Origin: Rhizobium tibeticum | Lineage (GTDB): Bacteria; Pseudomonadota; Alphaproteobacteria; Rhizobiales; Rhizobiaceae | Assembly (NCBI RefSeq): GCF_900110205.1 | Contig: NZ_FOCV01000029.1 | Location: 1-64,000 of the forward strand | Length of the DNA stretch: 64,000 nt | Direction: 5' to 3' | Shown here: piece by piece, positions 34,134 through 42,194 of the stretch | How positions within the stretch are numbered: position 1 is the first letter of the stretch | Layout: every line of letters starts with the position of its first letter | The notes under the pieces: model-generated | Seen by the model: the letters and a program-made list of their open reading frames with translations, nothing else | Told to the model about the DNA's origin: nothing | The model's database searches: none | Translations under genes and position numbers: made by a program

Positions 34134-35018
34134 ATGAAACTTCCTTTTGCAATTGCTGAAATCACTTGCCTCATGTTGTTCGCAACAGCATCAGCTCCGC
34201 AATTATCAGCAACAGAAACAAAGACTCCTGCTGCATCGATCGATCGGCTGTACCGGGTCGACTGCGGCCACTCACTCGCGAATGACGAGTCCGTCTGGAC
34301 GCCCGGCGAGAATAAGGGCAAGTCGATTGAATTCTCCTCGACATGTTATCTCATCCAGCACGGTGGCGAGTACATCATGTGGGATACCGGGGTGCCCGAA
34401 AGTGCAATCGGCGATCCAAACGGCTGGTCGACGCTCCCCAAGCTCATAGTTTATCATCTCGACAAGACAATTTCCTCTCAGCTTGCCGAAATTGGACTGA
34501 AGCCAGCGGATATCGACTACGTCGTCGTGTCACATACCCACGGCGATCACATTGGAAATGTCGGGCTTTTCCCCGACGCGACCGTTGTGATGCAGCAGGC
34601 TGAATACGAGTGGATCAATTCGCCTCCACCATCAGACCCTAACCTCAACACTCTCGTGCAACTGGCTCGGAAGCTCCTCGGACATCCTCGCCGCCTCGCA
34701 TTGGTGACGGGAGACGTCGATCTATTTCGTGACGGCAGCGTCAGATTGCTATCGACGCCGGGGCACACTCCCGGCAGCCAGTCGCTGATGGTCCATCTTG
34801 CCAAAACTGGCTACGTTATCCTGTCCGGCGACGTGGCGCATCTCGAGGATAATTTCGAGCGAGACATCGTTCCCGCGCTGAATGTCGACAAGCCCGAATC
34901 CATCTCCTCGATGGACCGGATCAAAGAGATTATGCGCGAATTCAATGCGCAACTCTTCATCAATCACGACAAACATCAAGCCGACGGGCTCAAGCTTCTG
35001 CCGGACTATTACGACTGA
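34134..35018 (+). CDS. Exported metallo-beta-lactamase-fold hydrolase (lactonase-like)
   Basis: This 294-residue protein has an N-terminal signal (ITCLMLFATASAPQLSA) and the dinuclear zinc motif SHTHGDHIGN near residue 130, with further ligands in LLSTPGHTPGSQ and LSGDVAHLEDN. The spacing matches the N-acyl-homoserine lactonase group of the superfamily, so quorum-signal or other lactone hydrolysis in the periplasm is plausible. The ATG at 34134 was chosen because GGAGACAG precedes it and the signal peptide begins there. It follows the epoxide hydrolase by 168 bp and is probably in the same regulon. Confidence 0.85.
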   Translation: MKLPFAIAEITCLMLFATASAPQLSATETKTPAASIDRLYRVDCGHSLANDESVWTPGENKGKSIEFSSTCYLIQHGGEYIMWDTGVPESAIGDPNGWSTLPKLIVYHLDKTISSQLAEIGLKPADIDYVVVSHTHGDHIGNVGLFPDATVVMQQAEYEWINSPPPSDPNLNTLVQLARKLLGHPRRLALVTGDVDLFRDGSVRLLSTPGHTPGSQSLMVHLAKTGYVILSGDVAHLEDNFERDIVPALNVDKPESISSMDRIKEIMREFNAQLFINHDKHQADGLKLLPDYYD

Positions 35019-35108
35019 GCGGGCATCACCAGCGCCCTATACATTTCGACTTTCCCAATGTCCTGAGCGCGCAACCTGCGCCTTTTGCCAATGATCCAGG
35101 AGGACGCC

Positions 35109-35228
35109 ATGGCTGCTGACTTATGCGGAGCAATACCAGAAAGTACCGAGCGGATATCACTGATGGGCTTGCGCTCGCTGATCGGCTCGCGCGCTCAGCA
35201 CAGTTCGGGATACTATATCAGCGGATGA
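35109..35228 (+). CDS. Short frame with a strong ribosome site (39 aa)
   Basis: CCAGGAGGACGCC directly precedes an ATG that opens a 39-residue frame, MAADLCGAIPESTERISLMG and on to HSSGYYISG. The ribosome site is one of the best in the window, but the product matches nothing I know. It may be a true small protein or the stub of a gene whose remainder was deleted. Confidence 0.3.
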   Translation: MAADLCGAIPESTERISLMGLRSLIGSRAQHSSGYYISG

Positions 35229-35249
35229 GTTCCTGAGGACATGGAAGCT

Positions 35250-35549
35250 TCAGAGCACGATAGATGAAACGGCGACAGACTTCGCAATCGCTCGGGCGCT
35301 TCGGGTACCTCCAGAAGGGTTAAAGGCAAATTCGCCAGTGTAGCCAAGCTGGAAATCAATCCCCTCCTCGAGCAACCTGTCCCGAAGCCCTCCCCAGTCG
35401 CCTAGCAGCCAAGACTTTTCCTCTCCCGACAGGTGATCGAGTTGTCGGCCACCCGGTACGAGGTCATTTGCCCACCCCCTCCCCGGCTCAAATGACGCGA
35501 AAGCGACTGACGCCAGCAGGAGGAAATTCGGGAGATTCGATCGGATCAT
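35250..35549 (-). pseudogene. OprB-type carbohydrate porin, N-terminal stub
   Basis: A signal peptide (NFLLLASVAFASFEPGRGWA) is followed by LSGEEKSWLLGDWGGLRDRL and FQLGYTGEFAFNPSGGTR, the mature start of carbohydrate-selective OprB porins. Those proteins have over 400 residues; here only 99 remain and the end is unrelated sequence. Motif site G1 still lies 63 bp upstream, so the gene seems to have belonged to the regulon before it was lost. Confidence 0.8.
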
Positions 35550-35611
35550 TCGTCGAGATCTCTTGGGTACATTCGGGGTAGCTGACTGTTGTCACTCGCC
35601 CTCGACGCCGT

Positions 35612-35630
35612 CCATTGCACCATGGTGTAG
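35612..35630 (-). promoter_or_regulatory. Regulon motif site G1
   Basis: Minus-strand CTACACCATGGTGCAATGG, 63 bp upstream of the truncated porin gene. It is divergent from G2. Confidence 0.65.
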
Positions 35631-35663
35631 CTCGGCCGAAGTTCTGCCATCAGAGATCAGAGG

Positions 35664-35682
35664 CAATACCTTAGTATAGTGT
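35664..35682 (+). promoter_or_regulatory. Regulon motif site G2
   Basis: CAATACCTTAGTATAGTGT. The 5' half fits the motif and the 3' half reads TATAGT, a good -10-like hexamer at the same position as TACAAT in other copies. It precedes the MFS-kinase operon. Confidence 0.5.
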
Positions 35683-35834
35683 GCTTGGTGCAAGTTTGCG
35701 GTAAACTCAACCTCCTGATGGTGAGTGCCACCCATGCTTCCAAGTCACCGGACGCAAGGCACTTCCCACCACGTGTGCTGCAAATACTTCGGCAAAGTTT
35801 ATCTGCGGACGATACGGCCAGAATTGACGGAAAA

Positions 35835-37061
35835 ATGAACCGGGGCGGTCTACAAAGTCATCAGACTATCCGCTGGGCGGTCGCCTACGGCTTGTTCGGC
35901 GCACCTCGCTCAGGAGCGTCGATAGCCTTCGCATTGGCAGCACTCTCGATCACGGGGAACCCTGCTAGTGGAGCTACGGCGCTCGCGGCCATGACAACCG
36001 CGCAACTTGTCGGAGCCCTGCCAATTGCCCGGTTGGGGCGGGGTGCGAACTCGATTGCATTTTTCAAGGTTCTTTTAATTATTCGGACGGCAGCGCTCTT
36101 GGCGTGCGCCGCTGCGTGTGGGACGGGCGCACCGTACGCAGTTTTCATCGCTGCGGCAATGGCCGCCGGCCTCGTGCAAGGTGCGGCCTTCGGCTATCTG
36201 CGCGACAGCGCAAACTACCTTGTGGTTCAATCACAGATGACAAGGGGCCTTGCTTTGGGAGCTTTTGCATCGGACCTCACCTTCCTCCTCACCCCGATCT
36301 TGGCGGCCAGTCTTGGATCGTTATCCGCATCATTCTCGATAGCCGCAATCGCAATACTCGGCGCGGTGCCCGCAATGATCTTGCCGTCTGCACAAAACAA
36401 CGGAGAGCCCCAAGCGGCGAAGCCCCGCACCAAATCGCTAACGCCTGAAGTCCTTCTCTGGCTCGGATGCGCCTGTGCCAGTTCCGCCGCGATCAGCGGC
36501 ATCGAAGTTGGCGCAGTGTCGCTCGCGATGGGGTTCAACCTGCAAGCAGGGTACGGCGCGATATTCACCGGAACCCTATGTGCGGCGTCGCTTGTCGGGT
36601 CCATAGGAAACGGCCTACTCAACAGAGCCTACTCGAAGCTGCAGGTCGCGGCGATGTTCCTCTCGATTATTATCGGCACAGCGCTGATACTTCAGAATTC
36701 CTTCGGTTTATCGATACTCGGCTGCGCGCTTGTCGGGATATGCGCCCCATCGCTCGGCATCCACTACTCATTGCAACTCAACAGATTGGTGACGCCAGAG
36801 ATGAGGGCTGAGGTTTTCTCCGTGCTGAAAATTTCGACTTCATTGGGAACTATCCTAGCCTCGGCGACGCTCGGCTGGACGTCTGTCACGCTCACCCTGA
36901 CCGCCTCGATATGGATGCTCGTTTGCGCGCTGGGGGCAATTCTCTTGAAGGACTTCATCGTTGGGCGACGGCTGACCAAGGCGCCCCTCAGCGGCGGCGC
37001 TGGACTAGCGACAGTTCCTGCCCTGGCAGCGAGGCGCCTAAGTGAACGGAACGACCATTGA
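35835..37061 (+). CDS. MFS transporter
   Basis: This protein of about 408 residues has roughly 12 hydrophobic helices, for example SIAFALAALSIT, FKVLLIIRTAALLACAAACG and LILQNSFGLSILGCALVGIC. Its composition is typical of a major facilitator exporter. The start is uncertain: the frame is open from 35679, and 35835 (MNRGGLQSHQTIRWAVAYGL) is chosen because the first helix follows it. It overlaps the second kinase by four bases. Pump and sensor are thus co-expressed, and the pump could move the signal or a pathway compound. Confidence 0.8.
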   Translation: MNRGGLQSHQTIRWAVAYGLFGAPRSGASIAFALAALSITGNPASGATALAAMTTAQLVGALPIARLGRGANSIAFFKVLLIIRTAALLACAAACGTGAPYAVFIAAAMAAGLVQGAAFGYLRDSANYLVVQSQMTRGLALGAFASDLTFLLTPILAASLGSLSASFSIAAIAILGAVPAMILPSAQNNGEPQAAKPRTKSLTPEVLLWLGCACASSAAISGIEVGAVSLAMGFNLQAGYGAIFTGTLCAASLVGSIGNGLLNRAYSKLQVAAMFLSIIIGTALILQNSFGLSILGCALVGICAPSLGIHYSLQLNRLVTPEMRAEVFSVLKISTSLGTILASATLGWTSVTLTLTASIWMLVCALGAILLKDFIVGRRLTKAPLSGGAGLATVPALAARRLSERNDH

Positions 37062-39472
37062 TGTCAATGTCACTCGACGAGGAGGCAATCACGTCCGGGT
37101 CCAACGACGGCATAGGGATTCTGAACAGCCTGCCCGGCCTGGTCTGGACAACGGACGAAACAGGAACCCTCCGCTATGCGAACTCACGCTTCGCAGACTT
37201 CACCGGCTTGATGATCGAACAGGGTGGCTCGTTGCCGTTGGCAAGCTTTCTGCATCCAGACGATCAGCTCCTCACGGTTGCCGCGAAAAAAGACGCGCAG
37301 CAGGGTGGCGTTCAACTCTTCGCCACCCTTTTGCGGCGACGGGACGGACAATTCAAATTGTTCAATCTCTCCGCTTCGCCCATGAACGGGCCGGGAGGGG
37401 ACGTCTGTTGGCTTGCGACAGAACGCCTTGAGAGGATCGACAACCAGATTAGCAACGCGGATCGTGACTTTCGGAACTTCCTAGACTCGCTGTCACTCCA
37501 GGCGCTTCTACTAACTCCTACTCTGGAGCTCGAGTTTGCAAATCAAGCAGCACGGCGTTGGTACGGCTCGTCGCCAGGCGTTCCTATGCAAGACAGACCA
37601 GCCAACTTCAATCTTGGCAACCTGGAGGAAATCGCCTTTCAGCTGCAGGCGGGGCAAAACCGAAATGAACCAGCTGTCGTTTCGTATCAAGCGCTCTCTG
37701 CCGACGGCACACTGCGCTGGCTGGAGGCACATGTCACTCCAATACGGGAGCAGAGCGGAGAGCTGGCGGGCTATTGCGTACTTCAGACCGACACGCAGGA
37801 CAATCAGGAAGACTCTTTCCTCCTCGGCGAGGAAATGGAAATTCTCGAAATGATCGCGCGAGGCGCGCCGGCGGCAACTGTCCTTCAACGGCTCTGCGAT
37901 GTCGTCGAAGACTTGGTTCCGGACCTCGTTTGTGGCTTTCTCGAGCTTTCGCTTGACCGCAAGCTCTTCCGCATGGGCGCGGCTACCAGGCTGCCAGGCG
38001 AGTTCAGGGAGATCTTCGATGGCAAGAGCGTGATTTCAGACAAGAATCCCTGCTCCACGGCCGCTCTGACAAAAAGGACTGTCGAGATCGAAAATCTGGC
38101 CGAAAGCGACCAGCGTGAGACGTCGATGGGCGAGATCATGTTGGCCAACGGTCTGAATTACTGCCAGGCCATTCCCATTCTCTCCCCGTATGGGAACACG
38201 GCCGGGATATTTGCAATCCTACGGCATCAGCAAGCAAACCTTGAACCTCGCGAGCAGCAGATAGTCGATCGAGCGAAGCATATCGCAGCTATCTCCATAG
38301 ATCGGACACGTCACGAGGAAGCTCTTGTCAGGCGAGAGACGCAGGTCGAGCGGAGCCAGGCGCAGCTCGTCGCCGCTCAACGGATTAGTTCAACGGGCAG
38401 CTTTACATCCGATATACAGCGGGATGAAAACATCTGGTCCGATGAGTTCTATCGAATTTTCGACCTCGACCCGGAGCTAGAGCCCAGCATCGATGCGGTC
38501 AGGGAACGGGTTCATCCAGAAGACCTGGATCTCTTTGACTTCGAGATGAAGAGAGGGTTTGCTGGTGAGGATGCCGATTTCGTCTTCCGGATCATCAGGA
38601 CAGACGCGTCCGTCAGCTTCATTCGAGGACTTGCCAGGGTGACACACTACATCGGCGATCACCCGGTCTTCATGGGAACGGTACAGGACATCACCGAGAC
38701 AAGACGGGCGGAAGATGCTCTCCGACGCGGTGAGGAAGCACTGTTAAAAGCCCGAGAAGAACTCGCGTACGTATCCCGCGTGATGACAATAAGTGCACTG
38801 ACGACCTCCATAGCGCACGAGGTGAGCCAACCACTTTCGGGCATTCTCGCGAACGCCAATGCATGTGTCCGTCTATTGGCGCTCGATCCGCCGAACATCT
38901 CCTCCGCAACAGACACTGCCCGGCGGACGATCCGAGACACCATGCGTGCGACCGAAGTTATCAAGCGACTTCGGGCTATGTTCAATCGGCAGTCTCCAGC
39001 CATGGAGGAGATCGACCTCAATGAAATAGCTCGCGAGGTCATTGCACTATCGGCGCGAGACATGCGTGAGAAATTTATCGTCCTGGAGGCCAGGCTGACG
39101 CCAGATCTCCCGCCTGTCAGCGGCGATCGCATTCAGCTTCAGCAGGTCATTCTGAATATGGTCCTGAACGGGATCGAAGCCATGGCAGAGATCGACGGGC
39201 GACCTCGCCGTCTGCTCGTGCGAACCGCGCTGGCCAGCGAGGACATGCTCACTTTGTCGATCTTGGATGCGGGCGTCGGCATCGCCGCCGACGCTGCGGA
39301 CAAGATGTTCGAACCATTTTTCACGACGAAGCGGAACGGGATGGGTATAGGCCTCTCCATCAGCCGCTCGATCATAGAAAATCATGGTGGCCGGATGTGG
39401 GCGATTCCGAACGACGGACCAGGCGCGACTGTTGCCTTCTCTCTTCCGAGCCTTGGCAAGCCGATTGACTGA
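37058..39472 (+). CDS. PAS-GAF sensor histidine kinase
   Basis: This 804-residue cytoplasmic kinase has an N-terminal PAS (LPGLVWTTDETGTLRYANSR), a second PAS near 145-250, a GAF-like domain near 265-415 (GLNYCQAIPILSPYGNTAGI), a PAS with PAC motif near 440-555, then a kinase core with H587 in TTSIAHEVSQPLSGILANAN and GMGIGLSISRSIIENHGGRM. The H-box is close to that of the kinase at 29406, so both probably address the same type of receiver. It overlaps the MFS gene by four bases, and no response regulator follows it. Confidence 0.9.
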   Translation: MMSMSLDEEAITSGSNDGIGILNSLPGLVWTTDETGTLRYANSRFADFTGLMIEQGGSLPLASFLHPDDQLLTVAAKKDAQQGGVQLFATLLRRRDGQFKLFNLSASPMNGPGGDVCWLATERLERIDNQISNADRDFRNFLDSLSLQALLLTPTLELEFANQAARRWYGSSPGVPMQDRPANFNLGNLEEIAFQLQAGQNRNEPAVVSYQALSADGTLRWLEAHVTPIREQSGELAGYCVLQTDTQDNQEDSFLLGEEMEILEMIARGAPAATVLQRLCDVVEDLVPDLVCGFLELSLDRKLFRMGAATRLPGEFREIFDGKSVISDKNPCSTAALTKRTVEIENLAESDQRETSMGEIMLANGLNYCQAIPILSPYGNTAGIFAILRHQQANLEPREQQIVDRAKHIAAISIDRTRHEEALVRRETQVERSQAQLVAAQRISSTGSFTSDIQRDENIWSDEFYRIFDLDPELEPSIDAVRERVHPEDLDLFDFEMKRGFAGEDADFVFRIIRTDASVSFIRGLARVTHYIGDHPVFMGTVQDITETRRAEDALRRGEEALLKAREELAYVSRVMTISALTTSIAHEVSQPLSGILANANACVRLLALDPPNISSATDTARRTIRDTMRATEVIKRLRAMFNRQSPAMEEIDLNEIAREVIALSARDMREKFIVLEARLTPDLPPVSGDRIQLQQVILNMVLNGIEAMAEIDGRPRRLLVRTALASEDMLTLSILDAGVGIAADAADKMFEPFFTTKRNGMGIGLSISRSIIENHGGRMWAIPNDGPGATVAFSLPSLGKPID

Positions 39473-39648
39473 TCGGCGACGTGAAGTGAGCGCGCCATCC
39501 AGCCGATACCTAAGTCTGGTTTTGCAACGGCTCGAAGACAGCTATTCTCTGATCATCGCCTCCTCCTCCTGCGGCGATACGCTGATGCAGCGACAGCGCT
39601 CCCGCGTTCTCCCCTCCGCCGGAGCGCGCGGATCCTCCCGGTCCGCTG

Positions 39649-39684
39649 AAGGCCGTCTCCACCCGCCCGGAGACGACCTTTTTT
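39649..39684 (+). terminator. Rho-independent terminator
   Basis: AAGGCCGTCTCC, an eight-base loop and GGAGACGACCTT form a 12-pair stem with one mismatch, followed by a run of six T. It lies in the gap between the convergent kinase and DJ-1-type genes and should end the kinase transcript. No other gene is seen in the 318-bp gap. Confidence 0.8.
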
Positions 39685-39790
39685 CGTGTCATTTCCCCAG
39701 CCGATCTGATACCGAACTCGAGTTACCTTTCATGTCATTAAGAGGCCGCGAGATACCCACCTCCCGGCCCTATTCCTCATTGACGTCCGG

Positions 39791-40489
39791 CTAAGCGGCA
39801 GCGCCAGACTTTATGCTCGTGAGGAGCGTGACGAGTGCCTGCGCTCCGGCGGTCGACGACGCCGGGTTTTGTCCCGTGATAAGCTTGCCATCCGTAATCG
39901 CAAAGCTCTCCCAGTTTGCCTTCTTCTCGTAGAGACCCCCCAGCCGCTTGAGTTCGTCCTCAACGAGAAACGGTACGACCTTCGTAAGTTGCACTTCCTC
40001 TTCCTCGCCGTTGGTGAAACCTGTCACCCGCTTGCCCTTGACGATCGGAGCGCCGTTGTAGGTTACTCGGTGCAACACGGCGGGCGCGTGGCAGACTGCC
40101 GCGACGGGCTTGCCGGAGTTGTAGAACGACTCAATCAGCTTGATCGACTCGGGGTTGTCAACGAGATCCCACATGGGACCATGGCCGCCAGGATAAAAGA
40201 CCGCGTCGAAATCGTCAGAGCGCACGTCACTTAACTTCGTGGTGGTCGCGAACACTCGTTGTGCGGCCTCGTCGTGCTTGAACCTCGTCATGGCAGGCGT
40301 CTGGTTCTCGGGCAGATCGCTCTTCGGGTCGATCGGCGGCTGACCGCCCTTGGGGGAGGCTAGCGTCAAATTGACTCCAGCATCGCGGAAGACGTAGTAG
40401 GGGGCGGCGCCCTCTTCCAGCCAGAAGCCTGTCTTGCGCCCTGTGCTTCCGAGTGTGTCATGAGAGGTGAATACCATGAGGATTTTCAT
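39791..40489 (-). CDS. DJ-1/PfpI family protein (Hsp31-like)
   Basis: This 232-residue class I glutamine-amidotransferase-like protein has the nucleophile in AAVCHAPAVLH near residue 133 and the acidic partner region YPGGHGPMWDLVDNPES. Size and ENQTPAM/GFTNGEE segments fit the Hsp31-type branch, whose members detoxify methylglyoxal as cofactor-free glyoxalase III or act as deglycases/chaperones. It is transcribed alone from motif site H, and is the right boundary of the regulon block. Confidence 0.88.
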   Translation of the reverse strand: MKILMVFTSHDTLGSTGRKTGFWLEEGAAPYYVFRDAGVNLTLASPKGGQPPIDPKSDLPENQTPAMTRFKHDEAAQRVFATTTKLSDVRSDDFDAVFYPGGHGPMWDLVDNPESIKLIESFYNSGKPVAAVCHAPAVLHRVTYNGAPIVKGKRVTGFTNGEEEEVQLTKVVPFLVEDELKRLGGLYEKKANWESFAITDGKLITGQNPASSTAGAQALVTLLTSIKSGAAA

Positions 40490-40563
40490 TGTTCAGCTCC
40501 ATCAAATTCTGTTCGACAGCAGAATAGCTGCACTCAAGAACTATTGAGGATCAGCGCTCTTCG

Positions 40564-40582
40564 CACTTGGACGATGGTATCG
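40564..40582 (-). promoter_or_regulatory. Regulon motif site H
   Basis: Minus-strand CGATACCATCGTCCAAGTG, preceded by CCGATACCAAGGTGTTGG, 75 bp upstream of the DJ-1/PfpI gene. The 5' half is perfect and the -10-like half is weaker. Confidence 0.6.
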
Positions 40583-40715
40583 CCAACACCTTGGTATCGG
40601 TTGACGTATGAAGTCGAAGGCCGGCGTTTTGCCGATGTTGATGTTTAACTGCCACCAAGGAAGCAAAGCGGTTGACCGGCATTGTTTCGCAAGCCGCGGC
40701 TATGGATTCTCCGCA

Positions 40716-40990
40716 CTAACCTTCGATTGATGTAGAGGTCGCGCGGTAGCGTTTCGCACTGGTGGAATCCCGACGCACGAGAAATTCTCGGATCTCATCT
40801 CCAGAAACAAGTTCTTTCTTCTCCAGCAGTTTGGCGACCCTTTCGACGTCCTCGCGTCGCCTGCGGATGATCGCTTTCGCACGTTCCGACTCGGCGCCAA
40901 GCAGCCGCTCCACCCGGCGATGGAGCACCGGGTCCGATCTCCGCAGGTTCTCCAGTTCAGGAGAGCTCTTCGCGCTGCTAAACGAAAGGG
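40716..40990 (-). pseudogene. FtsH-like protease, C-terminal stub
   Basis: The minus-strand frame reads AIIRRRREDVERVAKLLEKK then ELVSGDEIREFL, the last helices of the FtsH-type ATP-dependent membrane protease. The ATPase and zinc-protease parts are absent, and upstream sequence in this frame is unrelated. It is the tail of a lost or truncated gene. Confidence 0.65.
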
Positions 40991-41551
40991 CCTTCCACAT
41001 ACGCTCACCGCCAGGGGGCTGCTCCGACCCTTCATCAACAAGAGCGAGAAGCGGGGACCCACGCCTCTCTTTGCCCTCAAGGATCTCGACGACCTCGTAG
41101 AAAGCCTGGCCGCGTCAAGCACGTTCGGCGTACGGCGGCCTGAGGGCATGGTCTTATCCTAGATGCGCGCGAGGTGGCCGAGCATCAAGAACGCCAGTTT
41201 CATAGCATGGAGTGCGGAGCTATTTATGAACGCTACTGGTCGCTGCACGATCTCTCACTTGAGCTCTCCACGGATACCAACGGCCTTCGCCGGGGTCGCT
41301 TGGCTCGCGGAAACAGCTTCCGCCCGCTCGCCGATCGCCATGTGCCTAGCCTATGCGGCAACGAAAGCAGCCAATCCCGCTTTCTTGCGATGGCGTCCTG
41401 GACCAGGTCCGGATCTCCGTCGATCAACCCTCAAGGGGTCGGCTAGCAAGCTGCCGCCGCTCTGTCTTCGCCTAAGCGGTGATCGCGACCGTCCTGTTCC
41501 TTTGAGGAGCCATCAGCGGGAATTGGCCCGCATCCGATGGAGCACTCGAAC
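40991..41551. other. Intergenic, no gene recognised
   Basis: Frames on both strands in this stretch overlap without protein-like character. I see remains of nothing identifiable. It separates the regulon block and FtsH stub from the arsenic locus. Confidence 0.4.
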
Positions 41552-41719
41552 ATGGCACACGATCTTTCCCTCGCTCAGTCTCATGCCTTCCACCTCTGCA
41601 ACGACCTGATGGTCCCGATCACCCTCTTCAAATCCGGCAACGAATTCGGCGTCCTTCCGTCCGACGAACTCGATGACGAAGACGATCTTGAGATCGTGCA
41701 TGAATATGAGCCGTGGTGA
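41552..41719 (+). CDS. Small acidic protein (55 aa)
   Basis: The ATG at 41552 is preceded by GGAG nine bases upstream. The product, MAHDLSLAQSHAFHLCNDLM to LPSDELDDEDDLEIVHEYEP, has a strongly acidic C-terminal half and well-behaved codon use. I do not recognise a family. It could be a conserved small rhizobial protein; a start at 41537 is also open. Confidence 0.5.
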   Translation: MAHDLSLAQSHAFHLCNDLMVPITLFKSGNEFGVLPSDELDDEDDLEIVHEYEPW

Positions 41720-41816
41720 CTTATGGTCAGCTCAGGCTCGATTGCCCTGCTTTGCAGGGCATCTCCCCTTTTCACCTGCGCATAATCCGCCTCCGATCAA
41801 AGGCGGTTGACTTCAT

Positions 41817-41844
41817 CCATATATCCATTATTCTGGATATATGG
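41817..41844. promoter_or_regulatory. ArsR operator overlapping the arsR start codon
   Basis: CCATATATCC-N8-GGATATATGG is a perfect inverted repeat with ten-base arms. Its last four bases include the ATG of arsR (41841). ArsR-family repressors bind such 10-8-10 repeats, so this is the probable autoregulatory operator, and the mRNA may have little or no leader. Confidence 0.8.
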
Positions 41845-42194
41845 AAAGCAACAACGCAATAACGGCCCTTTCGGCCTTGGCCCAGAACACCCGCCTCGAG
41901 ACGTTTCGTCTGCTTGTCCGACACGAGCCGGAGGGCATTCCGGCTGGCGAACTCGCCCGGCTGCTCGATGTCCCGCAGAACACGATGTCGGCACATCTCG
42001 CGACACTGTCCCGTGCCGGTTTGGTCAAGAGCCAGCGCGAGAGCCGATCGATCATCTATCGGGCCGACCTCGACGGTCTGCGCGACCTGACACTTTTTCT
42101 GCTGAAGGACTGCTGCGGCGGATCGACAGAGCTTTGCGCACCCCTCATCGCAGAACTGACGCCCTGCTGCGCTCCGGAGGCGAAGCCATGTTGA
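41841..42194 (+). CDS. arsR: ArsR family arsenic-responsive repressor
   Basis: This 117-residue winged-helix repressor includes ALAQNTRLETFRLLVRHEPE and GELARLLDVPQNTMSAHLAT (recognition helix), then SRSIIYRADLDGL. Cysteines cluster at the C-terminus (LLKDCCGGSTELCA, TPCCAPEAKPC), rather than in the recognition helix as in E. coli ArsR, the arrangement of rhizobial/acidithiobacillus-type sensors. It opens the ars operon and is probably released from its operator by As(III). Confidence 0.92.
   Translation: MESNNAITALSALAQNTRLETFRLLVRHEPEGIPAGELARLLDVPQNTMSAHLATLSRAGLVKSQRESRSIIYRADLDGLRDLTLFLLKDCCGGSTELCAPLIAELTPCCAPEAKPC

Noticed and set aside
39479..39794. Plus-strand frame between the kinase and DJ-1 genes
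   Set aside because: It is interrupted by a strong terminator hairpin and has no protein-like segments.
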